From: Sulfurimonas sp.
Lineage (GTDB): Bacteria > Campylobacterota > Campylobacteria > Campylobacterales > Sulfurimonadaceae
DNA: 64,000 bases
Assembly (NCBI RefSeq): GCF_028694605.1
Contig: NZ_JAQVKP010000001.1
Coordinates: 248,001-312,000 of the forward strand
Direction of reading: 5' to 3'
A program made the translations under genes and the position numbers. Positions 39,516-48,217 of the stretch are shown one piece after another (position 1 is the stretch's first letter; each line of letters begins with the position of its first letter). The notes under the pieces are model-generated. The model did not search any database. It was not told where the DNA came from and saw nothing but the letters and a program-made list of their open reading frames with translations.

Positions 39516-39574
39516 ATTATTACCACACCAGCAAATAAACTTAAGTTAAGTTTATTTGCTGGTGTGGTAATAAT
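39516..39574. repeat. 59-bp perfect palindrome between queC and ybeY
   Basis: A 29-base arm (39516-39544, beginning ATTATTACCACACC) is repeated as its exact reverse complement (39546-39574) around one central G. After a two-base bulge the pairing may continue with CAAAT / ATTTG. There is no T-run, so it is not a normal terminator. It lies between divergent genes, just before the putative -10 of ybeY. Confidence 0.95.
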
Positions 39575-39585
39575 TTGATACAATC

Positions 39586-40011
39586 ATGCCCATGATTGAA
39601 TATGATAACAGAACCACACTGCAACTTGACACAAATATAGTTGAAGCGATTGCCAACTCGCTTACAAAAAAAGAGATAGAGCTTGTTATTACTGATGCCA
39701 AAGAGATGCAAGAGATAAATAAAGAGCATCGCGGCATTGACAAAGCTACCGATGTTTTAAGTTTTCCATACGAAGAGATGCCTATGAGTCCTCTTGGCAG
39801 CATAGTGATATGTTCAGAACATATTGAAGAAAAAGCAAAAGAGTTTGGACATACAAAAAATGATGAGTTTACGCTTCTTTTTATACATGGTATTCTCCAC
39901 CTGCTGGGCTATGACCATGAAGTTGACGATGGAGAGATGCGCCAAGAAGAGGCAAAGCTGATTCAAAAGTTTGACTTGCCGCAGAGTCTGATTATCAGAA
40001 ACGAAGGATAA
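39586..40011 (+). CDS. ybeY: rRNA maturation endoribonuclease YbeY
   Basis: Zinc-dependent RNase involved in 16S rRNA 3' maturation and 70S quality control. 141 residues; the signature HGILHLLGYDH (H101, H105, H111) binds zinc. Two starts are possible, ATG 39586 (MPMIEY) and ATG 39592 (MIEYDN). No clear ribosome site precedes either, and TACAAT at 39579-39584 would, if a -10 box, place transcription start at the second ATG. Converges with mrdA one base apart. Confidence 0.95.
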   Translation: MPMIEYDNRTTLQLDTNIVEAIANSLTKKEIELVITDAKEMQEINKEHRGIDKATDVLSFPYEEMPMSPLGSIVICSEHIEEKAKEFGHTKNDEFTLLFIHGILHLLGYDHEVDDGEMRQEEAKLIQKFDLPQSLIIRNEG

Positions 40012-40012
40012 G

Positions 40013-41815
40013 CTACTTCTCCTTCTCGTCCGTTTTTATATATCCAAGTTCTAAGAGTTTATCATAAATACTTGAAACGATACTTCCCGTAGCTGCTCCG
40101 CCGTGTCCGCCGTGTTCTACCATAACAACTACTACATACTGAGGATTTTCATAAGGTCCATAGGTTGCAAACCATGCGTGAGAACGCGTGTAGTACTCCA
40201 TTTCATGCTCCAGTTCTCTTTGCTTGATATCTTGTAAGATACCTACTACTTGTGCCGTGCCCGTTTTTCCTGCAATTTTTACTTTTGTTTTTAGATAATT
40301 TGTCCCTGTTCCACCCGCTACATTGCATACTTCATACATTGCTTTTTGGATAGTCGGCAATCTTTTTAGTTCATCTTCACCAAGCACTTCTTGAATCTCC
40401 GGTTCTATGACCTTCTCTCCAAGCATATTTGCAAAATAGGGACGGGGAAGTTTTCCTGTTGCCATCAGAGCGGTAAACTGTGCAACCTGCACTGGGGTTG
40501 TCAAAAAATCGCCTTGACCTATAGATGTGTTGACCGTCTCTCCTATGTACCAGTTTTTGTTGAATTTTTTTCTTTTCCACTCGCGTGAGGGAACAGTTCC
40601 TATAAACTCATTTGGTAAATCTACGCCTGTTTTTTTTCCAAGTCCATAACGCACAAGTCCATCGCTCATTTTGTCTATACCAAGTTTAAGGCTTCCTTTG
40701 TAAAAGTAGTCATCACAACTCTCCCGAATTGCCTTTTTTATATCCGTGCTTCCATGTCCATCTTTTTTCCAACATCGAAATACCCTTGAGCCAATAGGTA
40801 TAGAACCTGTGCAAAAATCACTGAAATTTGGACCAACTTCCGGTGAGGTGATATATAGCAGACCTAAGCCTGTTTTTATAACAGAACCCGGCGGATAGAG
40901 TCCATGGACCAACTTGTTTGTAAAAGGTTTATCCAAACTGTTAGAGAGCTTGTCCCAAATTTCGCTGCTTATGCCTGTTACAAATGTATTTAAATCATAC
41001 TCCGGAAAACTGCTCGCCGATAAAACAGCACCATTGACTTCCATAACGACAACTGCTCCGGCTCTGTTTTCAAAAAGTGTAGCGATATACTTTTGAAGTT
41101 CTATATCAATATTGAGCGTTAGTTTCCTGTCTTCTACCGGCATTTGGCTTGATAGCTCTTCTACTTCTTGGTTATTTGCATTTACTTTTATCTCTCTTTT
41201 TCCTGCTAAACCTTGCAGATATTCGTTGTAATATCGCTCTATTCCTGATTTTCCGCTATAGCCGATAAGTTCAATCAACGGATTGTCTTGAACATCATCT
41301 TTATTTGCACGTCCTACATAGCCAACGATATGAGCGGCAGTTTCATTGTATGGATAGTACCTTTTTGGAGAAGAGACAATGTTTATATTTTCTCTTAAAC
41401 TTAAGATAGAGTAAACAGGCATAATTTGCTCGTATGAGACAAACTCAACAATATCGATAAAGTTGTGGTTGTAGTATGAGTCGTTTTTTTTGTACTCTTT
41501 GATAATTTTCTCTTTATCTAAGTGAGGCAGCAAGGAGAGAAGTGTGGCAAGTTCCGATTCAAAAATATCAAGGTTTTTTTTGAGTGTCAGATGCGGGGCG
41601 AGCTGTATCTTAAACCCAAGTTCATTGATAGCAAGAGGTCTGTTGTTGATATCGACAATTTCTCCTCTTACAGGCGCAATCTGCTCGATTTTAATAGTGT
41701 TGTTGTAGGAAAGTTTCTCGTAGTAGCTGTTTGATTCTACGGAGAGTAAAAAAACCCTTACAAGCAGTGCTAACCACGTAAGAGCGAACATAAAAAGTAT
41801 AAATTTGATTTTCAT
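40013..41815 (-). CDS. mrdA: penicillin-binding protein 2 (rod-shape transpeptidase)
   Basis: Cross-links peptidoglycan during cell elongation, partner of RodA/MreC. 600 residues: N-terminal transmembrane anchor (about 4-22), pedestal domain, then transpeptidase. Active-site S311-V-I-K314 (PPGSVIK), the second motif in RESCDDYF, and KTGTA (AGKTGTAQVVG). Start overlaps the MreD-like gene by 4 bases. Last gene of the long minus-strand envelope run. Confidence 0.95.
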   Translation of the reverse strand: MKIKFILFMFALTWLALLVRVFLLSVESNSYYEKLSYNNTIKIEQIAPVRGEIVDINNRPLAINELGFKIQLAPHLTLKKNLDIFESELATLLSLLPHLDKEKIIKEYKKNDSYYNHNFIDIVEFVSYEQIMPVYSILSLRENINIVSSPKRYYPYNETAAHIVGYVGRANKDDVQDNPLIELIGYSGKSGIERYYNEYLQGLAGKREIKVNANNQEVEELSSQMPVEDRKLTLNIDIELQKYIATLFENRAGAVVVMEVNGAVLSASSFPEYDLNTFVTGISSEIWDKLSNSLDKPFTNKLVHGLYPPGSVIKTGLGLLYITSPEVGPNFSDFCTGSIPIGSRVFRCWKKDGHGSTDIKKAIRESCDDYFYKGSLKLGIDKMSDGLVRYGLGKKTGVDLPNEFIGTVPSREWKRKKFNKNWYIGETVNTSIGQGDFLTTPVQVAQFTALMATGKLPRPYFANMLGEKVIEPEIQEVLGEDELKRLPTIQKAMYEVCNVAGGTGTNYLKTKVKIAGKTGTAQVVGILQDIKQRELEHEMEYYTRSHAWFATYGPYENPQYVVVVMVEHGGHGGAATGSIVSSIYDKLLELGYIKTDEKEK

Positions 41816-42264
41816 AAAACACTCATAATCAAAAATTCAATTGCAATATAGTAAATCACATAGTAGCTTATGCTTGGTGTCGGAAACATAAAGATATTTG
41901 ACAAAAGAGAGTAGAAAAGGAAAAAGCCAAGATATACCAAAAGAACAACAATAAATCTTATGCATGCGGCGCAATTGAAGCTTTGTGTGATTTTTGGAAC
42001 AACATATTTATGGAGCAAAAAAAAGTAAATAACTGTGCTAAAGAGTACATATCCATTTGCGGCTTCAAAAAGCAAAAGACAAAAAATAACTAAAAAAAGA
42101 ACTCCGGAATCCTCTTTTTTGAGTGCTTTGGAAAAATAAAAATAGAGTATTGCCAAAAGTGGCGGCAAAAAAAGATAGATACCGCTCAATGCTGTGTAAA
42201 AAAGAAATAAAACACCATAAAAGTATGGTGTTAGAGGGTTTTTATAAGAGAGACTTCGTTGCAT
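41812..42264 (-). CDS. MreD-like membrane protein
   Basis: 150 residues, four to five hydrophobic helices and very few charged residues. Little sequence signature; identified mainly from being directly upstream of the PBP2 gene, where MreD-type rod-shape proteins sit in this phylum. Its 5' end lies 34 bases inside the preceding acetyltransferase gene. Confidence 0.6.
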   Translation of the reverse strand: MQRSLSYKNPLTPYFYGVLFLFYTALSGIYLFLPPLLAILYFYFSKALKKEDSGVLFLVIFCLLLFEAANGYVLFSTVIYFFLLHKYVVPKITQSFNCAACIRFIVVLLVYLGFFLFYSLLSNIFMFPTPSISYYVIYYIAIEFLIMSVL

Positions 42265-42692
42265 ACGGGAAAATGTTTACATTTAATACAATCTGCCCAA
42301 ATTTTGTGCTCAGGCAGTGACTCTTTTGGAATTTCCACAAATCCAAGTTTTTCAAAAAAGGATTGCTTGTATGTAAGGCTTAAGAGTTTTTGAAGACCGA
42401 GTGCTTTTGCATCTTCTACCGCTTTTGCTATAAGCTGCTGCCCTATTCCCATGCCTCTTTTCCCCTCTTTTACAACAAGAGATCTGATTTCTGCAAGGGA
42501 AGGTGTATGGATATGAAGTGCGCAAAAACCGACTATTTCTCCATTCTCTTTTGCTAAAATATAAGATCTGATATTTGTCGCTATCTCATCAGAGCTTCTT
42601 GCCAAAATAACTCCCGCCTCAACTTCAGGGATAACTAGTTTTTGCATCTCGGCAATATCCGATAGCTTTGCTTTTGTCAACTCAATGTTCAT
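42231..42692 (-). CDS. GNAT N-acetyltransferase, probably N-acetylglutamate synthase-like
   Basis: 153 residues from ATG 42692; a GTG one codon earlier is also possible since AGAGGA lies upstream. Acetyl-CoA loop is KEGKRGMGIGQQLIAKA. The C-terminal KIWADCIKCKHFPVCNE is a hallmark of the short ArgA-type acetyltransferases that make N-acetylglutamate for arginine synthesis. The arginine role is inferred from that motif; neighbours are envelope genes. Overlaps engB by 11 and the MreD-like gene by 34 bases. Confidence 0.8.
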   Translation of the reverse strand: MNIELTKAKLSDIAEMQKLVIPEVEAGVILARSSDEIATNIRSYILAKENGEIVGFCALHIHTPSLAEIRSLVVKEGKRGMGIGQQLIAKAVEDAKALGLQKLLSLTYKQSFFEKLGFVEIPKESLPEHKIWADCIKCKHFPVCNEVSLIKTL

Positions 42693-43299
42693 CACAAGGT
42701 TCCTCTAAAATGGAGTGTAATAATGTCACAATCTTTCCTATGCCTCTCTTTTTGGAGCTTGAGACCATAAGTGCGTCTGGAAATGCCTTTTTGAGTTCAT
42801 TTTGCTCTTTTTGGTTTAATTTGTCAATTTTAGTAAAAATTTGAACAATATGCTGCGATGGTTGTGCATGTTGAAGTAAAAAATCGCCTACAGATTTGTC
42901 AATCTCTAAAAATGGGTGTCTTGCATCAACCAGATGAACAAATATCTTAATTTGCTCTCTTGAAACTATATAGTCAGTGAGATTTTTTTCCCAGTCGTAT
43001 TGAAGAGATTTGGCAACTTTTGCATATCCAAAGCCGGGTAAATCGACAAATTTTGCAAAACGTTTTTTTGTATTTTCTCTATCGATAAATGTTACATCAA
43101 AATAGTTGATAAGCCTTGTTTTTCCAGGAGTAGAAGAGACTTTCGCCAAGCCTTTATGGTTTGTGAGTGCATTAAGCAGCGAGCTTTTGCCCACGTTAGA
43201 GCGTGCCATGAAAACAACTTCATTTTGCTCTTGTGAGTTTGGCGCACCTGCTACATTGGCAGCAGATATAAGAAATTTTGCATCAACAATCTCAATCAT
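42682..43299 (-). CDS. engB: ribosome biogenesis GTP-binding protein EngB (YihA/YsxC)
   Basis: Essential GTPase for large-subunit assembly. 205 residues; P-loop ARSNVGKSSLLNAL (about 32-45), switch II DLPGFGYAKV, NKxD-type TKIDKL. Overlaps lptA by 8 bases. Confidence 0.95.
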   Translation of the reverse strand: MIEIVDAKFLISAANVAGAPNSQEQNEVVFMARSNVGKSSLLNALTNHKGLAKVSSTPGKTRLINYFDVTFIDRENTKKRFAKFVDLPGFGYAKVAKSLQYDWEKNLTDYIVSREQIKIFVHLVDARHPFLEIDKSVGDFLLQHAQPSQHIVQIFTKIDKLNQKEQNELKKAFPDALMVSSSKKRGIGKIVTLLHSILEEPCDEH

Positions 43300-43789
43300 T
43301 TTGCTCTTTCTTCGGCTCTTTTTCTTTTTTATCTTCAGGCATGTTAAAAATCATAATCACAGGTTCTTGTTGCGCACCTTTTGCGTATGCTTTGCCTTCT
43401 ATAGTTTTTAAGACAACTTCATCACCGATAATCTCTTTTTTCTCATTTAACTGTTTTAAATGTACATTTTGAAAAAAGTGATACTCTTTTTTTTGAGGAA
43501 GATAGATAACTTTTTGTGCCTTTCCGGTATAAAGAGCACCCTCTAAAGTTTTAATTTTAAATGAGGCATTGCCCTCTGCTATAAATTGTGTCGGCTCTTG
43601 GTTTGCGTTTGTATGAATAGTAACCTTTGAAGCATTAAGTTCATCGCTTCCTTTGATGATGTTAACATCACCTTCAAAAATAGAAACCCCTTTTTTCTGG
43701 TCTGCATTAAATAGCTTTGCTTTTACTTGAAGCTCTTGCGCGAATAGTGCCGTTGTTAAACAAATGGTTAAAAAAATCTTTTGTTTCAT
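43292..43789 (-). CDS. lptA: LPS transport periplasmic protein LptA (OstA-like)
   Basis: Forms the periplasmic bridge that carries lipopolysaccharide to the outer membrane. 165 residues with an N-terminal signal peptide (MKQKIFLTICLTTALFA) and OstA-type beta strands (VSIFEGDVNIIKGSDELNA). Charged lysine-rich end (EDKKEKEPKKEQND). Overlaps lptC by 4 bases. Confidence 0.88.
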   Translation of the reverse strand: MKQKIFLTICLTTALFAQELQVKAKLFNADQKKGVSIFEGDVNIIKGSDELNASKVTIHTNANQEPTQFIAEGNASFKIKTLEGALYTGKAQKVIYLPQKKEYHFFQNVHLKQLNEKKEIIGDEVVLKTIEGKAYAKGAQQEPVIMIFNMPEDKKEKEPKKEQND

Positions 43790-44307
43790 TTTTTTCTCTC
43801 TTCTATCTGATATTTTGCTGTTACATCTTTGGAGCTAACGGTTTCTTGTGAGCTGTTATAATGCAATCCTTTTCCTATAACCCTATTTTCTCCTCTATAA
43901 AGAAGGTACTCCCCATCTGCTATGGCAAGAGTTGTTTTTTTGTTATAAGTTGCTTTTTGTGTTTCAAACGTCAAGCCATCTTCGCGTTTGTAAACTATAT
44001 TGCCATCCAGATATACGACATCATCTTTATAGACACCGCTTTTTGATTTCATATTTGCGATATACTCTTTGGAACTGTCTGTATAGTCTATCTCTTCAAC
44101 CTTGTATCTGTCTTTGTAGCGTGTCGCTGTTGTTCCATTCATGGTTGTGATAAGACCTTTGATATCCAGCTCATACATAACAAAAGACGTAATACTAAAA
44201 AGAGGTACATCTCCGGAAGGCTGCTCTTTTATCTCTAACGGCTTAAAGGCAAAAAGTATGGTCAACAGTAAAAAAGAAACAGCAAGAAAAAAATAGTTTA
44301 TATTCAT
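43786..44307 (-). CDS. lptC: LPS export protein LptC
   Basis: Single-pass inner-membrane protein linking LptBFG to LptA. 173 residues, transmembrane helix at about 4-20 followed by an OstA-like beta-jellyroll (VYLDGNIVYKREDGLTFETQ). Identified by pattern and by lying between kdsC and lptA. Confidence 0.85.
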   Translation of the reverse strand: MNINYFFLAVSFLLLTILFAFKPLEIKEQPSGDVPLFSITSFVMYELDIKGLITTMNGTTATRYKDRYKVEEIDYTDSSKEYIANMKSKSGVYKDDVVYLDGNIVYKREDGLTFETQKATYNKKTTLAIADGEYLLYRGENRVIGKGLHYNSSQETVSSKDVTAKYQIEERKK

Positions 44308-44311
44308 GCGA

Positions 44312-44806
44312 TTATAACCAAAGAGCCATAAATTGTTCTCTTAAATCACCCTCATCTATGAGGATGTCTATCATCTCTCGTACAGCGCCTTCACCGCCAT
44401 TGGATGTAAGCACGGTATCAACAATCTCTCTAATCTCTTTTACACCATCTTTTGGAGTAAAGCTTCTGCCTACGCTGCGCAACATTTTATAGTCATTGAG
44501 ATCATCTCCTATGGCTCCTACTTCATAATGTTTTAAGCTAAGTTTCTCAAGTAGTTCTTTTAGCAAACTCTCTTTGTCTTTGACACCTTGAAAAAGATAA
44601 GAAATTCCAAGCTCTTTTGCTCTTTTCGTAACAATTTCAGAGTTTCTTCCGGTTATGATTGCGGCTTGATAGCCCATTTTTATCCATGAGCTAATAGCAA
44701 GACCATCTTTTACATTAAAATTTTTTATCTCGCTTCCATCGGAAGCGTAGATGATTTTTCCATCTGTAAGGCAACCGTCAACATCCAAAATAAGCAACTT
44801 AATCAA
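44312..44806 (-). CDS. kdsC: 3-deoxy-D-manno-octulosonate 8-phosphate phosphatase KdsC
   Basis: HAD-type phosphatase giving free Kdo for LPS core. 164 residues; DVDGCLTDGKI near the start holds the nucleophile Asp, with NVKDGLAI, TGRNSE and GDDLND motifs. Overlaps hisB by 4 bases; lptC follows after 4. Confidence 0.93.
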   Translation of the reverse strand: MIKLLILDVDGCLTDGKIIYASDGSEIKNFNVKDGLAISSWIKMGYQAAIITGRNSEIVTKRAKELGISYLFQGVKDKESLLKELLEKLSLKHYEVGAIGDDLNDYKMLRSVGRSFTPKDGVKEIREIVDTVLTSNGGEGAVREMIDILIDEGDLREQFMALWL

Positions 44807-45375
44807 AGCATATCTTTCGTGCTAGGAATGCCAGCTCTCTCATTTTTCTGCATTGCACGGCGAAGTGCTACCGCAAAAGCTTTAAAGGCAGCTTCGATGA
44901 TATGGTGCTTGTTTTTTCCCCTTTGAAGCACTATATGCGCACTTACTCTTGCATTGAGTACAAGGGCTTTAAAAAACTCTTCAACAAGTTCTGTATCAAA
45001 ATTTCCGACTTTTCCTGCAATATCTACTTCAAAAACGAGATAAGGACGGTTGCTTAAGTCCAAATCACAGCTTACACACGCTTCATCCATGACGATATTT
45101 GCACTCCCAAAACGCTCCATCTTGTTTACCGGGTAGATGGCTTCTGCCAGGAGTGAGCCAAGAACTATTCCGATATCCTCAACACTGTGGTGATCATCTA
45201 TGTGCGTATCGCCATTACATGAAATCTCTAAATCAATCAAAGAGTGTCTTGAAAAACTATCAAGCATATGGTCTAAAAAGCCAACGCCTGTATCTATCTT
45301 GCTTTTTTGCACTCCGTTGACTTCCAAGGAAATAGTGATATCCGTCTCTTTTGTTTTTCTGCTTTTACTAATCAT
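44803..45375 (-). CDS. hisB: imidazoleglycerol-phosphate dehydratase
   Basis: Histidine biosynthesis step 7. 190 residues, the single-function form without the phosphatase domain of enterics. The metal-binding motifs are THIDDHHSVEDIG and KNKHHIIEAAFKA. Embedded in the envelope run, as in related genomes. Confidence 0.96.
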   Translation of the reverse strand: MISKSRKTKETDITISLEVNGVQKSKIDTGVGFLDHMLDSFSRHSLIDLEISCNGDTHIDDHHSVEDIGIVLGSLLAEAIYPVNKMERFGSANIVMDEACVSCDLDLSNRPYLVFEVDIAGKVGNFDTELVEEFFKALVLNARVSAHIVLQRGKNKHHIIEAAFKAFAVALRRAMQKNERAGIPSTKDML

Positions 45376-45380
45376 TTTTT

Positions 45381-46190
45381 TTAATCCTCTCTAACTATAA
45401 ATGAGCCTTGAAAGTTTCCAAGCGCCTTGTAGTCTCTTGCTTCTTGTTCGCTTCTAAAACCTTTGAGCCATACTCTAAATAAGCGTCCGTTATTTGTCTG
45501 TACATCTTTTATGATTGTTTTGTAACCGTCCGTGTTGTTATATTTTTTTTGTGTTGCAACTGCACCCTCAAACCTTGCAAAAGAGCCGATTTGAAGAGCA
45601 AACCCATCGATAATCTGATCTTGAGGTGTATCTTTCAAATCTTGAAGCAGAGGAATATCTCTCTTTGATTTGGAGTGAAAACCAAGAACTTCAACTTTTA
45701 CAGGAGCAGTTCCGGCACCTACCATATCTATATTGCGTGCCGCAGTGTTTGATAAATCAATAATTCTTGTTTCCACAAAAGGACCTCTGTCGTTAATACG
45801 CACAACAGTACTTTTGCCGTTATTTTTATTTGTAACCTTTACAACTGTATTCATCGGCAGTGTTTTGTGTGCTGCTGTCATATCGTACATATTGTATGTT
45901 TCACCGTTTGAAGTTGATTTGCCGTGAAAATCAGGACCATACCAGCTTGCATTTCCATGAAAAATATCACCTACTTGCACCACCGTAGGGTAATATTTGA
46001 TACCCCTGATTTCATATGGCTTCATGGTCGGATGGTGATAATCTTTTTTATCTACGATGCTATTGTAAGAATTTTGATCTTCAGGGTAACTCTGTGTCTG
46101 AGATGGCACAGTATAGCTGCTTTTGCTTCTTGAACTACAGCCGGTTAAAAGCATCAACAGCAACGCTACAACGAGAGAGAGTTTACCCAT
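45381..46190 (-). CDS. rlpA: septal-ring lytic transglycosylase RlpA-like lipoprotein
   Basis: 269 residues. Lipoprotein signal with lipobox LLTGC (Cys18), a double-psi beta-barrel domain (GNASWYGPDFHGKSTSNGE, then TLPMNTVVKVTN and RINDRGPF) and a C-terminal SPOR domain (about 190-265) that binds denuded glycan at septa. Probably outer-membrane. Confidence 0.92.
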   Translation of the reverse strand: MGKLSLVVALLLMLLTGCSSRSKSSYTVPSQTQSYPEDQNSYNSIVDKKDYHHPTMKPYEIRGIKYYPTVVQVGDIFHGNASWYGPDFHGKSTSNGETYNMYDMTAAHKTLPMNTVVKVTNKNNGKSTVVRINDRGPFVETRIIDLSNTAARNIDMVGAGTAPVKVEVLGFHSKSKRDIPLLQDLKDTPQDQIIDGFALQIGSFARFEGAVATQKKYNNTDGYKTIIKDVQTNNGRLFRVWLKGFRSEQEARDYKALGNFQGSFIVRED

Positions 46191-46241
46191 TTATCTTATC
46201 TTCAGTTAAAATAGAACTCTTATATTACCAAAAAAAGTATT

Positions 46242-47363
46242 TCAAGCACTTTTATATTTAGTATAAAAAGCAAATTCTTTACCAATTTCTCTCGCAGATG
46301 CTACTCTCTGTGCTATAGGAATGATAAGTTTTTGATTAAAACTCAATTTATTATCTTTAAGCGCATTAAAATCTTTAATCACGTTTTGGCTAACGTTGTA
46401 TTTTTTTCCTATAGTATAAAGACTTTCACCTTTGGCAACCACATGAACTTTATAGAAATTTTGCATCTTTTGCGGAACGTACTTCTGCTTAAAGTCAGAG
46501 AGTTTTACATATGGAATATAGATTGCATATTCATTCGCATTTGGAGGAGCAAAATCATATTTGAGATGTTTGTTGAGTTTTTGCAGCTCCGGCAGCGGAA
46601 TCTCAATAAGCTTAGAAACTCTCGTCAGAGACTCTCCTCTTGGAACTTCTACTGTTGCAATCGCAAACGCATTAGCCCTGTTGAGTAGATAATCGTACTC
46701 ACTGTCGTGTAAAAATTGTTCATCATTCCCCATTAGCGCAAGCGAGAGAATTTTTCTTATATAAAGCCTGCTCTCCCTTGGAATATACTTCTCTTTGGAA
46801 TCAAGTAAAACCAAAAGATCATCGCTTTTTGCTCTACGGATAGCATTCGCAACCCTTCCTTCCCCACAGTTAAAGGCAAGAGCGGCAAGATACCATTTGC
46901 CAAACTTCTCATACAAAGCAGTGAGATATTTTGCAGCCGCTTCGGTTGATTTAATCACATCTCTTCTCTCATCCACATACTGATCTATTATCAAGCCATA
47001 AAGCTTCCCTGTTTCAGGCATAAACTGCCAAAAACCGGAAGCTTTTTTAACCGAATAGGCTCTAGTTGAAAAACTTGATTCTGCCATTGCCAAAAAAAGA
47101 AACTCCGGAGGTACGCCATGCTCTGCCAAAATGTTTTTTACCGTAGGGATAAAAAGATGTGCTTCGTCCATTGCCTGAAAAAAATTTTCTTCATCATAAA
47201 TATCTCTTTTGCTGTTTTTCATCTCATTCATAATTGGGTCATATAAAAAAGAGGCTTCTATGTCAAAAGATTCTAATATAGCTATTTCTTTGGTTTGATT
47301 TGTAAGGTAAGTGAGATTTGCACTGAGTAAAAGAGGGAGTAAAAATAGAATAATATATCTCAA
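46242..47363 (-). CDS. mltD: membrane-bound lytic murein transglycosylase D-like, with LysM
   Basis: Cleaves peptidoglycan glycan strands. 373 residues: signal peptide (1-15), SLT domain with catalytic E95 in LAMAESSFS followed by ASGFWQFMPETGKLYGL, and a C-terminal LysM (VVAKGESLYTIGKKYNVSQN). No lipobox is evident. First of the envelope genes after tatD; 77-base gap upstream of tatD end. Confidence 0.92.
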   Translation of the reverse strand: MRYIILFLLPLLLSANLTYLTNQTKEIAILESFDIEASFLYDPIMNEMKNSKRDIYDEENFFQAMDEAHLFIPTVKNILAEHGVPPEFLFLAMAESSFSTRAYSVKKASGFWQFMPETGKLYGLIIDQYVDERRDVIKSTEAAAKYLTALYEKFGKWYLAALAFNCGEGRVANAIRRAKSDDLLVLLDSKEKYIPRESRLYIRKILSLALMGNDEQFLHDSEYDYLLNRANAFAIATVEVPRGESLTRVSKLIEIPLPELQKLNKHLKYDFAPPNANEYAIYIPYVKLSDFKQKYVPQKMQNFYKVHVVAKGESLYTIGKKYNVSQNVIKDFNALKDNKLSFNQKLIIPIAQRVASAREIGKEFAFYTKYKSA

Positions 47364-47440
47364 ATTTGCAGCTCCTTTTCATAAATTGAATCTTAAAGTT
47401 TAGCTAAATAACCCAAATAAAAAAAGAGCGCTATTTGATA

Positions 47441-48217
47441 TTAGGAAATATTAAAAAGTTTAAGTGCATTTTTTGTAGTTATTTCTTCGATTTTTTCCTC
47501 TTTCGTCTCTAGCAATGCAGCTATTTTTTTTAAAATAAAAGTTGTATAAAAAGGCTCATTTCGCTCTCCCCTGTGGGGCATAGGCGTAAGATAAGGAGCA
47601 TCGGTTTCTATGAGAAGTTTTTCAAGTGGGATTTTTGGTAACACTTGAAGAAGTTTTTTTGCATTGCTAAAAGTAACAACTCCTCCTATGCCGAAATAAA
47701 ATCCGTTTTTTGCCAAAACTAGCAACTCTTCATCGGCATTGTAGCAGTGTAAAACACCGCCGACTTCGTTCGCATCGCTTGAAAGCAAAATCTCTTTTGC
47801 ATCTCTTGAAGCGTCTCTTATATGCACAATTATGGGCTTTTTATACTTTTTTGCCATCTCTATTTGAGAGAGAAAAATCTCTTTTTGTCTCTTTTTTTCT
47901 CTCTCCCTCTCCTCATCACTTCCCTCAAGTCTAAAGTAATCAAGTCCGCACTCGCCCACTGCAACGCACTTTGGATGGTTTATATATGCTTCAAAATCAA
48001 GCGTATCAAAAGCATCCATATCATAAGGATGTACGCCAACGGCAAAATAAACGTCGCTGTTTGCCTCGGCTATGGCAACGGCTCTTGAAAGATTTTTCGG
48101 GTCTGCTCCAGGGATGATAAAACGTCTAACCCCACCCTCTCTGGCTCTTTGCAAAACCATATCCAAATCATCATTGTATCTTACATCGTCGAGATGTACA
48201 TGTGTGTCAACTATCAT
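47441..48217 (-). CDS. tatD: TatD-family DNase / metal-dependent hydrolase
   Basis: 258 residues from ATG 48217, chosen because AAGGAG sits 7 bases upstream; an earlier TTG (48235) would include that ribosome site in the coding part. TIM-barrel with VDTHVHLDD, GECGLDYFR, PIIVHIRDASRD and ETDAPYLTP, the TatD metal ligands. ATGA overlap with the recN stop. Confidence 0.93.
   Translation of the reverse strand: MIVDTHVHLDDVRYNDDLDMVLQRAREGGVRRFIIPGADPKNLSRAVAIAEANSDVYFAVGVHPYDMDAFDTLDFEAYINHPKCVAVGECGLDYFRLEGSDEEREREKKRQKEIFLSQIEMAKKYKKPIIVHIRDASRDAKEILLSSDANEVGGVLHCYNADEELLVLAKNGFYFGIGGVVTFSNAKKLLQVLPKIPLEKLLIETDAPYLTPMPHRGERNEPFYTTFILKKIAALLETKEEKIEEITTKNALKLFNIS

Noticed and set aside
39556-39572. 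Resemblance of GCTGGTGTGGTAA in the palindrome to part of 4.5S SRP RNA
   Set aside because: No GNAR tetraloop/SRP helix 8 consensus (e.g. GGAA-type) follows and the match is explained by the palindrome itself.
39516-39574. Palindrome as a rho-independent terminator
   Set aside because: It lies between the 5' ends of two divergent genes and has no T-run.
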